Below the pieces are notes generated by a model. The model was not told where the DNA came from. It worked only from the letters and a program-made list of their open reading frames with translations, and did not search any database. From Bordetella holmesii ATCC 51541 (GTDB lineage: Bacteria > Pseudomonadota > Gammaproteobacteria > Burkholderiales > Burkholderiaceae_B): a stretch of DNA of 64,000 bases. The translations under genes and the position numbers were made by a program. The stretch covers positions 2,728,001-2,792,000 of the forward strand of contig CP007494.1 in assembly GCA_000612485.1 (NCBI GenBank). The letters run 5' to 3'. Position 1 is the first letter of the stretch. Every line of letters begins with the position of its first letter. This document shows positions 8,216 through 21,913 of this stretch, in pieces.

Positions 8216-9982
8216 GTGACAACCAATACAACGACAACGATGCAGGACGACAATTCCACCGTTGATCAGGCGCCCTCGGCCGAGCAGGCCACCGCGGCTA
8301 CGCCTGAGGGTGAGGGCGGCGGCCGCAGCCGCGGCCGCAAGTTGCGCACGCCGTTTCGCCGTCGCCGTGCCGATGCTGCAAGTGAAGAGAATAAAGATGC
8401 GACCCCTGTGGCCGAATCGGCGCCGGCTGAGGCGCCGCGGGGCGGTGACAATGCCCGCCAGGCCGAGCGCGAGGCGGATGAGGCGTTGTCGTATCTGGAC
8501 AAGGCAGCCCGCAGCGAGCAACGGCTGGGCAAGTACCTCAACAGCGAAGCCATCATGCCTAAGCTGCACAAGGTGCTGGCCGACGCTGGGGTCGGGTCGC
8601 GGCGCGAGATGGAGGAGCTCATCGTGGCGGGCCGTGTGTCAGTCAACGGCGAGCCCGCTCATATCGGTCAGCGCGTGGCGGCAAACGATCAGGTGCGCGT
8701 CAATGGCAAGCCGATTTCCCGGCCCAATGCCAAGAAGCCCCCGCGCGTGATTCTGTATCACAAACCGGCCGGCGAGATCGTCAGTCATGACGATCCGGGC
8801 GGGCGTGCCAACGTATTTGCCCGTCTGCCCAAGCTGCGCACTGGAAAGTGGCTCTCGGTGGGGCGGCTGGATCTGAACACCGAAGGTCTGCTGATCTTCA
8901 CGACGTCCGGCGATATGGCCAATCGCATCATGCATCCCCGCTACGGCACCGAGCGTGAGTATGCCGTGCGCGTACTGGGCGAGATGGATGAGGCGCAGCG
9001 CAATTCCCTGGTCGAAGGAATCGATCTGGATGATGGCAAGGCTGCGTTCGGTTCCTTCGAGTATCTGGGCGGCGATGGCAGCAACCGCTGGTACCGCGTC
9101 ACGTTGCAGGAGGGGCGCAACCGCGAGGTTCGTCGGATGTTCGAGGCTGTGGGCGTGACCGTCAGTCGCCTCATACGCACGCGTTTCGGCGACCTGGTGT
9201 TGCCTCGCTCGTTGCGTCGTGGCCGTTGGGAAGAGCTGGACGCTTCGCTGGTATCGGCGCTGATGGTGCAATTGGGTCTGTTGCGCGAGGATGACGAATC
9301 GGGCGGGCGGCGCGGCAAGTCGCGGCAGCCGCAGTCGCATGACAGTGCATTGCCGCCGGGCTTTGGCACGATGGAACACAATGGCATGAACGGCGCGCGC
9401 ATTGGTCACCGGGGTAAGTTGCAGGGCGGCAGGGTCGGTGCCTCGGCGCCGTGTCCGTCGGATCCGTTTGGTACGGGCCTGATGTTTACCGGTGGCTATG
9501 CCAATGGGCATCCGCTGGGCAATGATGCAGGCGGCAAAGGTAAACCTGCCGGTGCGGCCAAGGGGCGCGGCCGCAAGCCGGCCGCAGCAGCGGGTGGATC
9601 GTCTGCTGCCGCGGCAGCAGGTGGGGCGGCCAAGCCGGCCGGCTCGCGGGGCGCAAAGAGGCCTGCTGGCGGGCGTGGCAAACCGGGCGCCAATGCGGCG
9701 GCCGGCGCCGCGGCCGCAGGCCGGCCGGCTGGCGGCAAGCCCGTAGGGGCCAAGCCTGCCGGCAATCGTTCTGCGGCGGGTAAGTCTGCTGCGGGTCCCA
9801 AGCCTGCCGGTAAGGGGGCAGGACGTCCCAAGAGTGCAGCGCCCAAACCGGCGGGTGGCAATAAATCCCGTCCGCGCCGCAGCGGCGAGGGGCGAGGCGA
9901 TGATTGGCAGCCCAAAGGCGCGGCGGCGCACGAGTCCCGTCTGGGCGTAATGGGTGGCCGGGGTGGACGCGGCGATCGTTGA
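8216..9982 (+). CDS. rluB: 23S rRNA pseudouridine2605 synthase with basic low-complexity tail
   Basis: 588 residues from the GTG at 8216, chosen because GGAG lies 8 nt upstream; an ATG at 8240 lacks a ribosome site. Disordered N-terminus, S4 RNA-binding domain (about 115-165), then the RluB/RsuA catalytic domain with [10 protein letters not shown], where Asp219 is the catalytic aspartate. From about residue 375 the protein is a Gly/Ala/Lys/Pro-rich tail with many KPAG and GRG units, resembling histone H1-like or RGG tails, which probably contacts rRNA nonspecifically. Typical RluB is about 290 residues, so the extensions double its size. Confidence 0.9.
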   Translation: MTTNTTTTMQDDNSTVDQAPSAEQATAATPEGEGGGRSRGRKLRTPFRRRRADAASEENKDATPVAESAPAEAPRGGDNARQAEREADEALSYLDKAARSEQRLGKYLNSEAIMPKLHKVLADAGVGSRREMEELIVAGRVSVNGEPAHIGQRVAANDQVRVNGKPISRPNAKKPPRVILYHKPAGEIVSHDDPGGRANVFARLPKLRTGKWLSVGRLDLNTEGLLIFTTSGDMANRIMHPRYGTEREYAVRVLGEMDEAQRNSLVEGIDLDDGKAAFGSFEYLGGDGSNRWYRVTLQEGRNREVRRMFEAVGVTVSRLIRTRFGDLVLPRSLRRGRWEELDASLVSALMVQLGLLREDDESGGRRGKSRQPQSHDSALPPGFGTMEHNGMNGARIGHRGKLQGGRVGASAPCPSDPFGTGLMFTGGYANGHPLGNDAGGKGKPAGAAKGRGRKPAAAAGGSSAAAAAGGAAKPAGSRGAKRPAGGRGKPGANAAAGAAAAGRPAGGKPVGAKPAGNRSAAGKSAAGPKPAGKGAGRPKSAAPKPAGGNKSRPRRSGEGRGDDWQPKGAAAHESRLGVMGGRGGRGDR

Positions 9983-10398
9983 TCGGGTGTGGGGCGCGAA
10001 CCACCATTCCGGGTGTGTCGCGTCCCTTTATCGCGTAAACCCTGGATGAATCAGGAAAATTTGTCCGTTATCTGGTAAAATCATTTGTGTCCTGGCGCGT
10101 CTTTTCGCAGTTGATCCATGTTTGCCCTTAACCCGCTTGCCCTTTGAGGATGCCGAGCGGGGTCGGGGCAGCTGGCGCTTGCGGGGCTTGAGTAATAGCT
10201 CTTGCGGGTGAGGAAGGCGGGCTGCGCGACTGCGTGTGGCTTTGGCCGGGCGTTTGGGTCGGCGGCAAGTGGCCGCGGGCAACGGCGACAAAAGTCGCAG
10301 AGCGTCCGAGTTGCGGCAGGTGTTTGCAAGTATGCAAGCACGGGCGGCAGGTCGGGCAACACGATGGGCTGGGCATACAGCCCATTTTTTTTGAGCGT
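9983..10398 (+). other. Leader region of the rimP-nusA-infB operon
   Basis: No protein-like frame is visible in these 416 bp. The start holds a weak rho-independent terminator for rluB (GGGGCGCGA 9991-9999 with TCGCGTCCC 10018-10026, then TTT). Around 10060-10080 the sequence is AT-rich, with TAAAAT as a possible -10. The 3' end carries a strong terminator-like hairpin next to rimP. In gammaproteobacteria this position often holds tRNA-Met; here that gene is absent. Confidence 0.5.
10364..10392 (+). terminator. Terminator-like hairpin in the rimP leader, possible attenuator
   Basis: ATGGGCTG (10364-10371) pairs with CAGCCCAT (10378-10385) around a 6-nt loop and runs into eight T residues (10385-10392). 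The rimP ATG is at 10399. It looks like a complete intrinsic terminator placed inside the leader of an essential operon, so readthrough must be allowed or controlled. No alternative antiterminator pairing was established. Confidence 0.6.
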
Positions 10399-10878
10399 AT
10401 GGCTGATTTATTCGCATTGACCGAAGAAGCGTTGGCGGGCATGGGCATCGAGTTGGTCGATGTCGAGCGTGCTGCCTTGGGCTTGTTGCGCGTGACCATA
10501 GACCGCGAGGGCGGCGTTCGCATTGAAGATTGCGAGCAGGTGTCCCGGCAGTTGTCGCGCGTGTTTGAGGTCGAAAACATCGATTACAAGCGTCTCGAAG
10601 TGGGCTCGCCCGGCGTTGATCGTCCTTTGCGTACCGAAGCGGAGTTTCGCCGGTTTGCGGACGAGCGCGTCGAGATCAAGCTGCGCGAGGCGGTCGATGG
10701 GCGCAAAGTGTTTACCGGCATCCTGCGGCCGGCGGATCCCTCTGCCGACGGCAAAACGGTGTTCGGTCTCGAATTTGAGGCAAAGAAGGACGATATTCAG
10801 GTGCTGAGCTTCACGCTCGATGACATCGAGCGCGCCAAGCTGGATCCCGTTCTGGATTTCAAGGGCAAAAAGCGATGA
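10399..10878 (+). CDS. rimP: Ribosome maturation factor RimP
   Basis: 159 residues; required for 30S subunit maturation, cytoplasmic. N-terminal alpha/beta domain ([15 protein letters not shown]...[11 protein letters not shown]) with [11 protein letters not shown], the family signature, at about 70-80, then the C-terminal Sm-like barrel ([18 protein letters not shown]). The start is ATG 10399, where homology begins, though the frame is open 55 codons upstream. It has little Shine-Dalgarno and follows the T-run of the leader hairpin directly. Its stop overlaps the nusA start (ATGA). Confidence 0.93.
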   Translation: MADLFALTEEALAGMGIELVDVERAALGLLRVTIDREGGVRIEDCEQVSRQLSRVFEVENIDYKRLEVGSPGVDRPLRTEAEFRRFADERVEIKLREAVDGRKVFTGILRPADPSADGKTVFGLEFEAKKDDIQVLSFTLDDIERAKLDPVLDFKGKKR

Positions 10879-12353
10879 GTCGCGAAATTCTTCTGTTGGT
10901 TGACGCTCTGGCGCGTGAAAAGAACGTGACGCGTGAAGTCGTATTCGGGGCGCTGGAAAGCGCGCTGGCCTCGGCCATGAAAAAGCGTTTCAAGGAAGAC
11001 GCCGATATCCGCGTCTCTATCGATCGCGAAACGGGCAACCATGAGGGCTTCCGTCGCTGGCTCGTGGTGCCGGACGAGGCGGGCCTGCAAGAACCAGATA
11101 AGCAAGAAATGCTGTCCGATGCGCGCGAAATCGCGCCGGACCTGCAAGAAGGCGATTACATCGAAGAGCCGCTCGAGCCGGTCGAGTTCGGGCGTATCGG
11201 CGCGCAGGCGGCCAAGCAGGCCATCCTGCAGAAGATCCGCGACGCCGAGCGCGAGCAAGTGCTCAATGATTTTCTGGATCGTGGCGAGACCATCATCTCG
11301 GGCACGATCAAGCGCATGGATAAGGGCGATTGCATCGTCGAGACAGGCAAGATCGAAGCCCGCCTGCCGCGCACTGAAATGATCCCCAAGGAAAACCTAC
11401 GTGTCGGCGACCGTGTCCGCGCCTTTGTGCTGCGTGTCGATCACGCCGCTCGTGGCCAGCAGGTGATTCTGTCGCGGACCTCGCCGGAATTCATCCGCCA
11501 ATTGTTTGAAAATGAAGTCCCCGAAATCGAGCAGGGTCTGCTCGAGATTAAGGCGGCTGCCCGCGACCCGGGTGTGCGTGCCAAGATTGCCGTGGTGGCT
11601 TACGACAAGCGTATCGATCCCATCGGCACTTGCGTGGGCATGCGCGGATCGCGCGTGACCGCCGTGCGCAACGAGTTGGGTGGCGAGCAGGTCGACATCG
11701 TCCTGTGGTCGGAAGATCCCGCTCAGTTCGTCATCGGCGCGCTGGCGCCCGCCAACGTCGAATCCATCGTGGTCGATGAAGACAAGCACGCCATGGATGT
11801 CGTGGTCGATGAAGAGAACCTGCCCAAAGCCATTGGCGCCAGGGGGCAGAACGTGCGTCTGGCCTCCGAGTTGACCGGCTGGCAGATCAATATCATGACG
11901 CCGGAGGAAAGCCTCAATCGCCAGGAAAATGAGCGTGCCACGCTGCGCGCCGCTTTCATGGACAAGCTGGATGTGGACGAAGAAGTCGCCGATATCCTGA
12001 TCGATGAAGGCTTTACCGGTCTGGAAGAGATCGCCTATGTCCCCATGCAGGAACTGCTGGAGATCGAGGCTTTCGATGAAGACACCATCAATGAACTGCG
12101 TGCCCGCGCCCGCAATGCCTTGCTTACCGAGGCGATTGCCCAGGAAGAACGCCTGGAAACCGCGCAGGATCTGCTCGAACTCGATGGCATAACACCTGAC
12201 CTGGCTGCCAAACTGGCTGAGCGTGGCGTACATACGCGTGACGATCTGGCCGAACTGGCGACCGATGAGCTGGCGGAGATCGCCGGCATGGACGAGCAGC
12301 AGGCCAGCGACTTGATCATGCGTGCGCGTGCGCACTGGTTCGACGAGGAATGA
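10875..12353 (+). CDS. nusA: Transcription termination/antitermination factor NusA
   Basis: 492 residues. Order: RNA-polymerase-binding N-domain (1-125), S1 domain (about 130-200, [19 protein letters not shown]), KH1-KH2 (about 230-345, including [13 protein letters not shown] and [13 protein letters not shown]), then two acidic C-terminal HhH repeats (about 360-490) as in E. coli NusA. It controls pausing, termination and rRNA antitermination. It overlaps rimP by 4 bp and lies 76 bp before infB, the classical operon. Confidence 0.96.
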   Translation: MSREILLLVDALAREKNVTREVVFGALESALASAMKKRFKEDADIRVSIDRETGNHEGFRRWLVVPDEAGLQEPDKQEMLSDAREIAPDLQEGDYIEEPLEPVEFGRIGAQAAKQAILQKIRDAEREQVLNDFLDRGETIISGTIKRMDKGDCIVETGKIEARLPRTEMIPKENLRVGDRVRAFVLRVDHAARGQQVILSRTSPEFIRQLFENEVPEIEQGLLEIKAAARDPGVRAKIAVVAYDKRIDPIGTCVGMRGSRVTAVRNELGGEQVDIVLWSEDPAQFVIGALAPANVESIVVDEDKHAMDVVVDEENLPKAIGARGQNVRLASELTGWQINIMTPEESLNRQENERATLRAAFMDKLDVDEEVADILIDEGFTGLEEIAYVPMQELLEIEAFDEDTINELRARARNALLTEAIAQEERLETAQDLLELDGITPDLAAKLAERGVHTRDDLAELATDELAEIAGMDEQQASDLIMRARAHWFDEE

Positions 12354-12429
12354 TCGCGCCGCTGCCTGGCGTTGCTGGACCGCCCCGCGTTGAAAATTGT
12401 AAATAGCTGCAGATAGGGAAGAGAGCCTA

Positions 12430-15555
<3,126 letters not shown>

Positions 15556-15582
15556 GAACAGGGCCACGCGGGTTGTTGCTAC

Positions 15583-15981
15583 ATGAGCCGACACAAGTCC
15601 AAATCCATCCCCGGTCGTAATCTGCGACTGGCCGAACAGATCCAGAAGGATCTGGCCGGGATCATTCAGCGCGAGATCGATATGACTCGCGCGGGGCTGA
15701 TTACGATCTCCGGGGTGGAACTGTCGGCCGATTACGCGCATGCCAAGGTGTTTTTCACGGTCCTGGGCGCTGAGCCCGAGACCGCTGCCGCCTTGCTGAA
15801 CGAAAAGGCCGGCTGGCTGCATTCGCAGCTCTACAAACTTCTGCAGATCCACACGGTGCCGACGCTGCGTTTCTTTCATGATCCGCAACTCGAGCGCGGC
15901 ATCGAAATGTCGATGCTGATCGACCGCGCCAACCGCGGTCCGCAATCGGGCGTCCCCGACGAGCCTGAAGACCAGTCCTGA
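15583..15981 (+). CDS. rbfA: Ribosome-binding factor A
   Basis: 132 residues; single KH-like domain protein that binds immature 30S subunits during late 16S maturation and cold adaptation. Recognised by [21 protein letters not shown] near the N-terminus, followed by the [21 protein letters not shown] strand pair and [16 protein letters not shown]. Complete and in the conserved infB-rbfA-truB order. Confidence 0.93.
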   Translation: MSRHKSKSIPGRNLRLAEQIQKDLAGIIQREIDMTRAGLITISGVELSADYAHAKVFFTVLGAEPETAAALLNEKAGWLHSQLYKLLQIHTVPTLRFFHDPQLERGIEMSMLIDRANRGPQSGVPDEPEDQS

Positions 15982-16023
15982 TCGGGCTGTCGTCGCTTTT
16001 TTTCTCTGTTTCGGATTCCGACG

Positions 16024-16757
16024 ATGGCTAAACGACGCGGGCAGCCGCTCGACGGTGTGTTGTTGCTGGACAAACCGGTAGGCTTGTCTAGTAATCACGC
16101 TTTGCAGCGCGCCAAACGGACGCTGGACGCGGCCAAGGCCGGACACACCGGCACGCTGGACCCTTTTGCCACAGGCCTGTTGCTGTGCTGCATGGGCCGC
16201 GCGACCAAGATATCCGGCGCGATGCTCAACGCAGACAAGACTTACTGCGCGACGTTGCAGTTCGGTGAAGAAACCGATAGTGGCGATCTGACTGGCAACA
16301 TCGTGGCGCGGGCCGATCCGGGTCACGAGGTGCCAGATGAGGTGGCGCTGCGCGAAGTGCTGTCACGATTTCAAGGCAGCATCGAGCAGATTCCGCCAAT
16401 GTATTCGGCACTCAAGCGCGACGGCAAACCGTTATACGAGTATGCCCGCGCGGGTATCGAGTTGGAACGCCCGCCTCGGCGGGTCACGATTTATCGCATC
16501 GAACTGCTGTCGTTTACCGGGCACCAGGCCCAGATCGATGTGGCGTGCAGTAAAGGGACTTACATCCGTACGCTGGCCCAGGACATCGGGCGCGCGTTGG
16601 GGTGTTATGCCCACCTGGCCGCCTTGCGCCGTACCGAGGTTGGGCCTTTCTCCCTGGACCGCGCAGTAACCCTGGATGCCCTGCAAGCGATGCCCGACCC
16701 AAGGCGGCCTTGCTTGCGCTCAATGAATTGCCGGCGGGTTTGCTGCCCGCCCCCTGA
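16024..16757 (+). pseudogene. truB: tRNA pseudouridine55 synthase, 3' frameshift joining it to typA
   Basis: Makes psi55 in the T-loop of tRNAs. The catalytic domain is intact: LLLDKPVGLSSN, then GHTGTLDPFATGLL with the nucleophilic Asp, and the KGTYIRTLAQDIG strand. After [11 protein letters not shown] the frame changes near CCC 16698-16700. One extra base there gives [14 protein letters not shown]... ending at TGA 16755-16757 and a protein of about 244 residues. As read, that stop is out of frame and translation would run through the 16-bp spacer into typA, making an 856-codon fusion. Only about 20 C-terminal residues are altered, so activity could survive. Confidence 0.8.
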
Positions 16758-16773
16758 ACTTAAAGGACCTGCT

Positions 16774-18594
16774 ATGACCCGCGCATTGCGCAACGTCGCC
16801 ATCATCGCCCACGTGGACCACGGCAAGACGACCCTGGTCGACCAATTGCTGCGCCAATCCGGCACTTTCCGCGAAAACCAGGCGGTTGCTGAACGGGTCA
16901 TGGACTCGAACGACCTGGAAAAAGAACGCGGCATTACGATTCTGGCCAAGAACTGTGCCGTTGAATACGAAGGCACCCACATCAACATCGTCGATACCCC
17001 GGGGCACGCTGACTTCGGCGGCGAGGTCGAGCGCGTACTGTCCATGGTCGACGGCGTACTGTTGCTGGTCGATGCTGTTGAAGGCCCGATGCCGCAGACC
17101 ATTTTCGTGACCCGCAAGGCACTGGCTCTGGGCCTCAAGCCCATCGTCGTGGTCAACAAGATCGACCGTCCCGGCGCGCGTCCGGACTTCGTCATCAACG
17201 CTACCTTCGAATTGTTCGATAAGCTCGGCGCTACAGAAGAGCAGCTCGATTTCCCGGTGATTTACGCTTCCGGGCTCTCCGGTTATGCCGGCCTGACCGA
17301 GGACGTACGCAGCGGCGATATGCGTCCGCTGTTTGAGGCGGTATTGAAGCACGTGCCGCAACGTGAAGATGATCCCAACGGCCCGTTGCAGATGCAGATC
17401 ATCTCGCTGGATTACAACAGCTATGTCGGCAAGATCGGCGTGGGCCGCGTCAACCGTGGCCGTATGCGTCCCGGCATGGATGTGGCGTTCCGGTTCGGTC
17501 CCGAAGGCCAGGTGCAGCGCGGCCGTATCAATCAGGTGCTGAAGTTCAGCGGTCTGGAGCGCGAAGTCGTCGAGGAAGCGGAAGCCGGCGACATCGTGCT
17601 GATCAACGGGATCGAAGATCTGAACATCGGCACGACGGTAACCGATACCTCCACCCCAGAGGCTCTGCCGGTATTGCGTATCGACGAGCCTACGCTGACC
17701 ATGAATTTCATGGTCAACACCTCGCCGTTGGCCGGCCGTGAAGGCAAGTTCGTCACCAGCCGCCAACTGCGCGACCGTCTCGATCGCGAACTGAAATCCA
17801 ATGTGGCCTTGCGTGTGCGCGACACGGGTGATGATACGGTTTTCGAGGTCTCCGGCCGCGGTGAACTGCATCTGACCATTCTGCTGGAAACCATGCGCCG
17901 CGAAGGCTACGAGTTGGCGGTGTCGCGTCCTCGCGTGGTGTTCAAAGAGGTCAACGGTGTCAAGTGCGAACCCTATGAAGCCTTGACGGCGGACGTCGAG
18001 GACGGGCACCAGGGTGGTGTCATGGAAGAGCTGGGCCGTCGTCGCGGTGACCTGCAGGATATGCAACCCGATGGTCGCGGTCGCACGCGTTTGGAATACA
18101 TCATTCCGGCGCGCGGCCTGATCGGTTTTCAGAACGAGTTTCTGACGCTGACCCGTGGCACCGGTTTGATGAGCCATACGTTCCACGAATACGCGCCGGT
18201 GCGCGAAGGGTCGATCGGCGAGCGCCGCAACGGCGTGCTCATCAGCCAGGACAATGGTGACGCTGTCGCCTACGCCCTCTGGAAGCTGCAGGATCGCGGC
18301 CGGATGTTCGTCAGCCCCGGCGAGCCGCTTTATGAAGGCATGATCATCGGCATCCATAGCCGTGACAATGACCTGGTCGTCAACCCGATCAAGGGTAAGC
18401 AGTTGACCAACGTGCGTGCCTCCGGCACGGACGAGGCGGTGCGTCTGGTGCCGCCTATCCAGCTCACGCTGGAATACGCGGTGGAGTTCATCGATGATGA
18501 TGAGCTGGTCGAAATCACACCCAAGTTCATTCGCCTGCGCAAGCGTTACCTGCAAGAGCACGAGCGTCGCCGTGCTTCGCGCGACAACGCCTAA
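16774..18594 (+). CDS. typA: Ribosome-associated GTPase TypA/BipA
   Basis: 606 residues; EF-G-like translational GTPase involved in 50S assembly and stress adaptation. G1 AHVDHGKTT near residue 12, G2 region [11 protein letters not shown]3 [11 protein letters not shown]4 NKIDRPGAR, followed by domain II, the EF-G-like domains III and V, and the BipA-specific C-terminal domain ([15 protein letters not shown]). The ATG at 16774 has AAAGGA 7 nt upstream. It is preceded by truB, whose frameshifted reading frame enters this gene in phase. A strong terminator follows. Confidence 0.95.
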   Translation: MTRALRNVAIIAHVDHGKTTLVDQLLRQSGTFRENQAVAERVMDSNDLEKERGITILAKNCAVEYEGTHINIVDTPGHADFGGEVERVLSMVDGVLLLVDAVEGPMPQTIFVTRKALALGLKPIVVVNKIDRPGARPDFVINATFELFDKLGATEEQLDFPVIYASGLSGYAGLTEDVRSGDMRPLFEAVLKHVPQREDDPNGPLQMQIISLDYNSYVGKIGVGRVNRGRMRPGMDVAFRFGPEGQVQRGRINQVLKFSGLEREVVEEAEAGDIVLINGIEDLNIGTTVTDTSTPEALPVLRIDEPTLTMNFMVNTSPLAGREGKFVTSRQLRDRLDRELKSNVALRVRDTGDDTVFEVSGRGELHLTILLETMRREGYELAVSRPRVVFKEVNGVKCEPYEALTADVEDGHQGGVMEELGRRRGDLQDMQPDGRGRTRLEYIIPARGLIGFQNEFLTLTRGTGLMSHTFHEYAPVREGSIGERRNGVLISQDNGDAVAYALWKLQDRGRMFVSPGEPLYEGMIIGIHSRDNDLVVNPIKGKQLTNVRASGTDEAVRLVPPIQLTLEYAVEFIDDDELVEITPKFIRLRKRYLQEHERRRASRDNA

Positions 18595-18640
18595 GTCATC
18601 GCGCAGCCGGCGGAATCGCGTCGGCCGCTGCCAGATAGAA

Positions 18641-18675
18641 ACGCCTGAACCGGTATTGCCGGTTCAGGCGTTTTT
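18641..18675 (+). terminator. Intrinsic terminator after typA
   Basis: A 13-bp stem, ACGCCTGAACCGG with CCGGTTCAGGCGT, around a short loop, followed by TTTTT (18671-18675). It closes the long rimP-typA gene run and lies just before the 3' end of the convergent ggt. Confidence 0.9.
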
Positions 18676-18695
18676 CATGGGCGCACGCCGTCAGA

Positions 18696-20281
18696 TCAGG
18701 GGCGGCGGCCGTGGTTCTCTGCCAACGCGGCATCGCCCCAGGGCGCCATGATTTCGGTGCAACCCTCATTGCCTTGCGTGTCGCGCAGGACACCGCTTGG
18801 GCAGGCGAAGGCAAACGGGTAGACGCCACGGCGCGCCAACGCGTGCGGGAAGCGCCCGCCCAGCGCGGCCACGGTCAGCTCCCCCAATGCGGGGTCGATG
18901 ATAAGCGTGTCCGTGCTGGCATCGATGCGTGGATGATGAAAGGCCTCTTCCAGCGACATGCCGTAATCCATCAGGAAGGACGTCAGTTGAAGGACGGCCG
19001 GCAAGATTTTGCGGCCCCGGAGGCGCCTAATGCGAATACGCGGTCGGCTTGCTGGCCGATGACAGGGCAGATGTTCATCAGGCAGCGCTTGTTCGGCGCA
19101 AGGGAATTAGGCTTGCCCGGCTCGGGATCGAACCACATGATGCCGTTGTTAAGCAGCATGCCAGCCGATAGTGCGACGACATGCGAGCCAAAGGCGGACA
19201 GCAACGTTTGCGTCACCGCGCACATATTGCCCTGCCGATCGACGACACTGAAGTGGGTGGTGCAGCCAGGAGTGCGTGGGTCTTCGTTGTCGCCCATGTG
19301 CTGGAAGCGCCATTGATACTCGTCGAGCAGCACCTGTGCATAGGACTCGAAGGCAGCCGATGCCGGACGGCCCTGGGGGTGAAGCAGGCTCTCCAGGCGG
19401 CCCAGGCACCGTGCCAGATTGGGACCCGATGTCATCTGCGGGGTGGCGTAGACAGTGCCTGACCGATAAGGAATGGCCAGCGCGTCCAGCCATTGCGCTT
19501 CATAGTTTTGCAGATCGGCCAGTGCCAGGCTGCCACCCTGGGCCTGAACATCAGCCGCCAGTGCGCGGCCGATGTCGCCGCCGTAGAGCGCCTGCGCTCC
19601 TTCTTCGGCCAACTGGCGCAAGGTCTGGGCAGCCCGGTGGAAGTCCAGGTGCTTGGCGGCCGTGGCTGTCCAGCCGCTGGATTTGGGCCAAAGCCCATCG
19701 TCCAGGAACATGGCCGCGGCTGCCGGATCGCGGGCCAGCCAGCGGGCCGAACCGGCGATCATGAGGGTAGCGTACCAGTCGAGTAATGGACCCTCTTCGG
19801 CCAACGCGATAGCGCCTTGGAGATTGTCGCGCCACGGCAGTTTTCCATAGGCCTGGTGCGCCGCGGCCATACCGGCCACGGTTCCGGGGACAGCCACGGC
19901 GGTGGCTCCACGACAATTGCGATCGTCGAGCACGGCTGGCCAGGGGAACAGATCGGCCGATAGGCTGCCGTCGCCGGCAAGCGGGTAAGTCTTGGGATCC
20001 AGCGCGGCGGGCGATCGCATCTCGAAATGCACGACCTGGGCGCGTCGGGTGTCGGCACGATAGATGACCATGGCACCGCCGCCCATGGGTCCGCTCATCC
20101 AGGGCTCGACCACGCCGGCGGCAAAAGATGTTGCCACGGCGGCATCCACGGCGTCCCCGCCCGCAGCCAGGATTGCCGCGCCAGCCTGTGCGGCTTTGCG
20201 ATGCTGGGAGGCGACGATGCCGTCAGCGCTTTGCAGTACGGTCTTGCGAGTGATCTGAGTGCTTGAAAAGTTGTCGTGCAC
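18696..20281 (-). pseudogene. ggt: Gamma-glutamyltransferase family protein, frameshifted
   Basis: Ntn-hydrolase of the gamma-glutamyltranspeptidase family. The catalytic Thr is in GCTTHFSVVD (about residue 341), followed by GNMCAVTQTL. There is no signal peptide, unlike periplasmic E. coli Ggt. The GTG at 20279-20281 is preferred because GAGGAG lies 6 nt before it. The frame breaks at GASG near CCCC 19015-19018 (plus strand); one added base yields GASGGRKILPAVLQL and restores about 528 residues to the stop at 18696-18698. The lesion removes the last ~100 residues of the small subunit. Confidence 0.8.
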
Positions 20282-20316
20282 GTGGGTCTCCTCGAGGCTA
20301 TCGCTACAATGCCGTG

Positions 20317-21087
20317 ATGTCACGACGCAATCAACCCTCAGCACTGGATCAGCCCTCGCTTTCGGACGCCGATGGCGTGCGCTATCTGCATTTCGGCAGT
20401 GAATGGATCCAGGGTACCATGCGCATCAAGAATCCTGCCGAACTCGTACTGGAATACACGTCGCAAATGATGGCCTGGCTGCTCTTTCTGGAGCCGCCGC
20501 GCGAGCAGTCCATCGGTTTGCTGGGTCTGGGAGCGGGTTCGCTGGCCCGTTTCTGCCTCAAGCACACCCGCAGCCACATCGATGTGGTCGAATGGAATCC
20601 TCAGGTCACGGCCGTCTGCCAGATGTTTTTCAAGTTGTCCACGCCGGCCCGGCTGGACGTACACCATGAGGACGCCGCCGTCTGGGTGGCCGACCCACTC
20701 AACGTGGGACGCAGCCAGGTGCTCATGGTGGATCTTTACGACGCCAAGGCCGAGGGGCCGGTGCGCGATAGTGTGGGGTTTTACCGCGATTGCCGCCGCG
20801 TGTTGGGCGAGGTCGGTGTGCTGGCTGTCAACCTGTTTGGCCGCCACGAGAGTTTCGGGCGCAACATCGATAATCTGTCCAAAGCGTTTGACGACCGTAT
20901 CATCCTCCTGCCCGAAATCGATGCGGGCAATCAGATCGTTCTGGCCTTCTCCGGGCTGCCGTTGGCGGTCACACCAGCCGAGTTACTGGCCCGCGCCGAG
21001 GTGGTCGAGTCTCGATACGGCCTGCCTGCGCGCCGGTGGGCGCGCACGCTGGCCGGCCATGCCGTCGATGGGATTCTGCATCTCTGA
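20317..21087 (+). CDS. Spermidine synthase-like methyltransferase-fold protein
   Basis: 256 residues with a Rossmann-type nucleotide-binding core: LLGLGAGSLARF (glycine-rich loop), VVEWNP (acidic residue binding the ribose) and MVDLYDAKA. This is the spermidine-synthase-like family found widely in beta-proteobacteria, but the typical aminopropyltransferase active-site loop is not evident, so polyamine synthesis is not assured. The ATG at 20317 was chosen; it is divergent from ggt with 35 bp between starts. Substrate unknown. Confidence 0.7.
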   Translation: MSRRNQPSALDQPSLSDADGVRYLHFGSEWIQGTMRIKNPAELVLEYTSQMMAWLLFLEPPREQSIGLLGLGAGSLARFCLKHTRSHIDVVEWNPQVTAVCQMFFKLSTPARLDVHHEDAAVWVADPLNVGRSQVLMVDLYDAKAEGPVRDSVGFYRDCRRVLGEVGVLAVNLFGRHESFGRNIDNLSKAFDDRIILLPEIDAGNQIVLAFSGLPLAVTPAELLARAEVVESRYGLPARRWARTLAGHAVDGILHL

Positions 21088-21163
21088 TTAAGGGTTTATC
21101 CTGGGGCAGACAGCAGCGCCGGGCGCGTTTACCATGGCTGTAATTATGAATTATGGATAATTC

Positions 21164-21913
21164 ATGGCTGCTCCCATCGTCCGCCAGGCGCTGTATCTAG
21201 AGGTCGCAGATCGCCTGCGTGACATGATTCGCGCCCACGCCCTGGCTTGCGGCCAGGGGATAGACGAGGTGCGCCTGACAGAGCAGTTGGGGATTTCGCG
21301 CACACCGCTGCGCGAGGCGCTGAAGGTCTTGGCCAACGAGGGCTTGGTACGGCTGGAGCCGTGCCGCGGCAGCTTCGTCAACGAGCTTGCTGTGGACGAT
21401 CTGGAGCAGATCTTTCCGCTCATGGCCATGTTGGAGGGGCGTTGCGCCTACGAAGCCGCTCAAAAGGCCACTGCCGCCGATTTGCTGGCGCTCGGGCCAT
21501 TGCATGACCGTTTGCGCGAGCAGGCTGCAGCAGGCCAGATGGACGAGTATTACGACACCAACTACCGCATCCATGTGCAGGTGCAGTCTCTGGCGGACAA
21601 CCGCTGGCTGTCCGATATGGTCGATAAATTGCGCAAAGTCGTCGGCCTGTTTCGCCACAAAAGTCTGGCGCTGCCAGGCCGCTTGCAAGAGTCCTGCGCT
21701 GAACATCTGGCGATTTACGCGGCGTTGCAGGCGCGCGATCCCGAGGGGGCTGAAGCCCTGACGCGCAAACATCTATTGCGGCAAATGGAAGCCCTGCGCC
21801 GGCTGGCGCATCAGCCGCCTGCGCAGCGGCTGCCCGATTCGGAGGATCAAGACCATGTCATCTCTGGACAGACCCGTGCCCGCGCGCGACGTGCCAGCTC
21901 GCGAGCAGGTTGA
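21164..21913 (+). CDS. GntR/FCD-family regulator, probably of malonate metabolism
   Basis: 249 residues. N-terminal GntR winged helix (about 10-75; VRLTEQLGISRTPLREALKV) and an all-helical FCD ligand-binding domain with RIHVQVQSLADN and CAEHLAIYAAL, whose Asp/His positions bind a metal and an organic acid. It directly precedes mcd and overlaps it by 59 bp, the same order as matR-matA in rhizobia, which suggests control by malonate or malonyl-CoA. The last ~20 residues (Arg/Ala-rich) lie in the overlap and look non-conserved, so the 3' end could be slightly misread. Confidence 0.8.
   Translation: MAAPIVRQALYLEVADRLRDMIRAHALACGQGIDEVRLTEQLGISRTPLREALKVLANEGLVRLEPCRGSFVNELAVDDLEQIFPLMAMLEGRCAYEAAQKATAADLLALGPLHDRLREQAAAGQMDEYYDTNYRIHVQVQSLADNRWLSDMVDKLRKVVGLFRHKSLALPGRLQESCAEHLAIYAALQARDPEGAEALTRKHLLRQMEALRRLAHQPPAQRLPDSEDQDHVISGQTRARARRASSRAG

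Noticed and set aside
8639..9931. 430-codon minus-strand frame opposite rluB
   Set aside because: Shadow of the rluB tail; Arg-rich and without motifs.
20317..21087. Calling the spermidine-synthase-like gene speE
   Set aside because: The fold is right but the aminopropyl-transfer active-site loop is not evident, so a specific symbol was not given.
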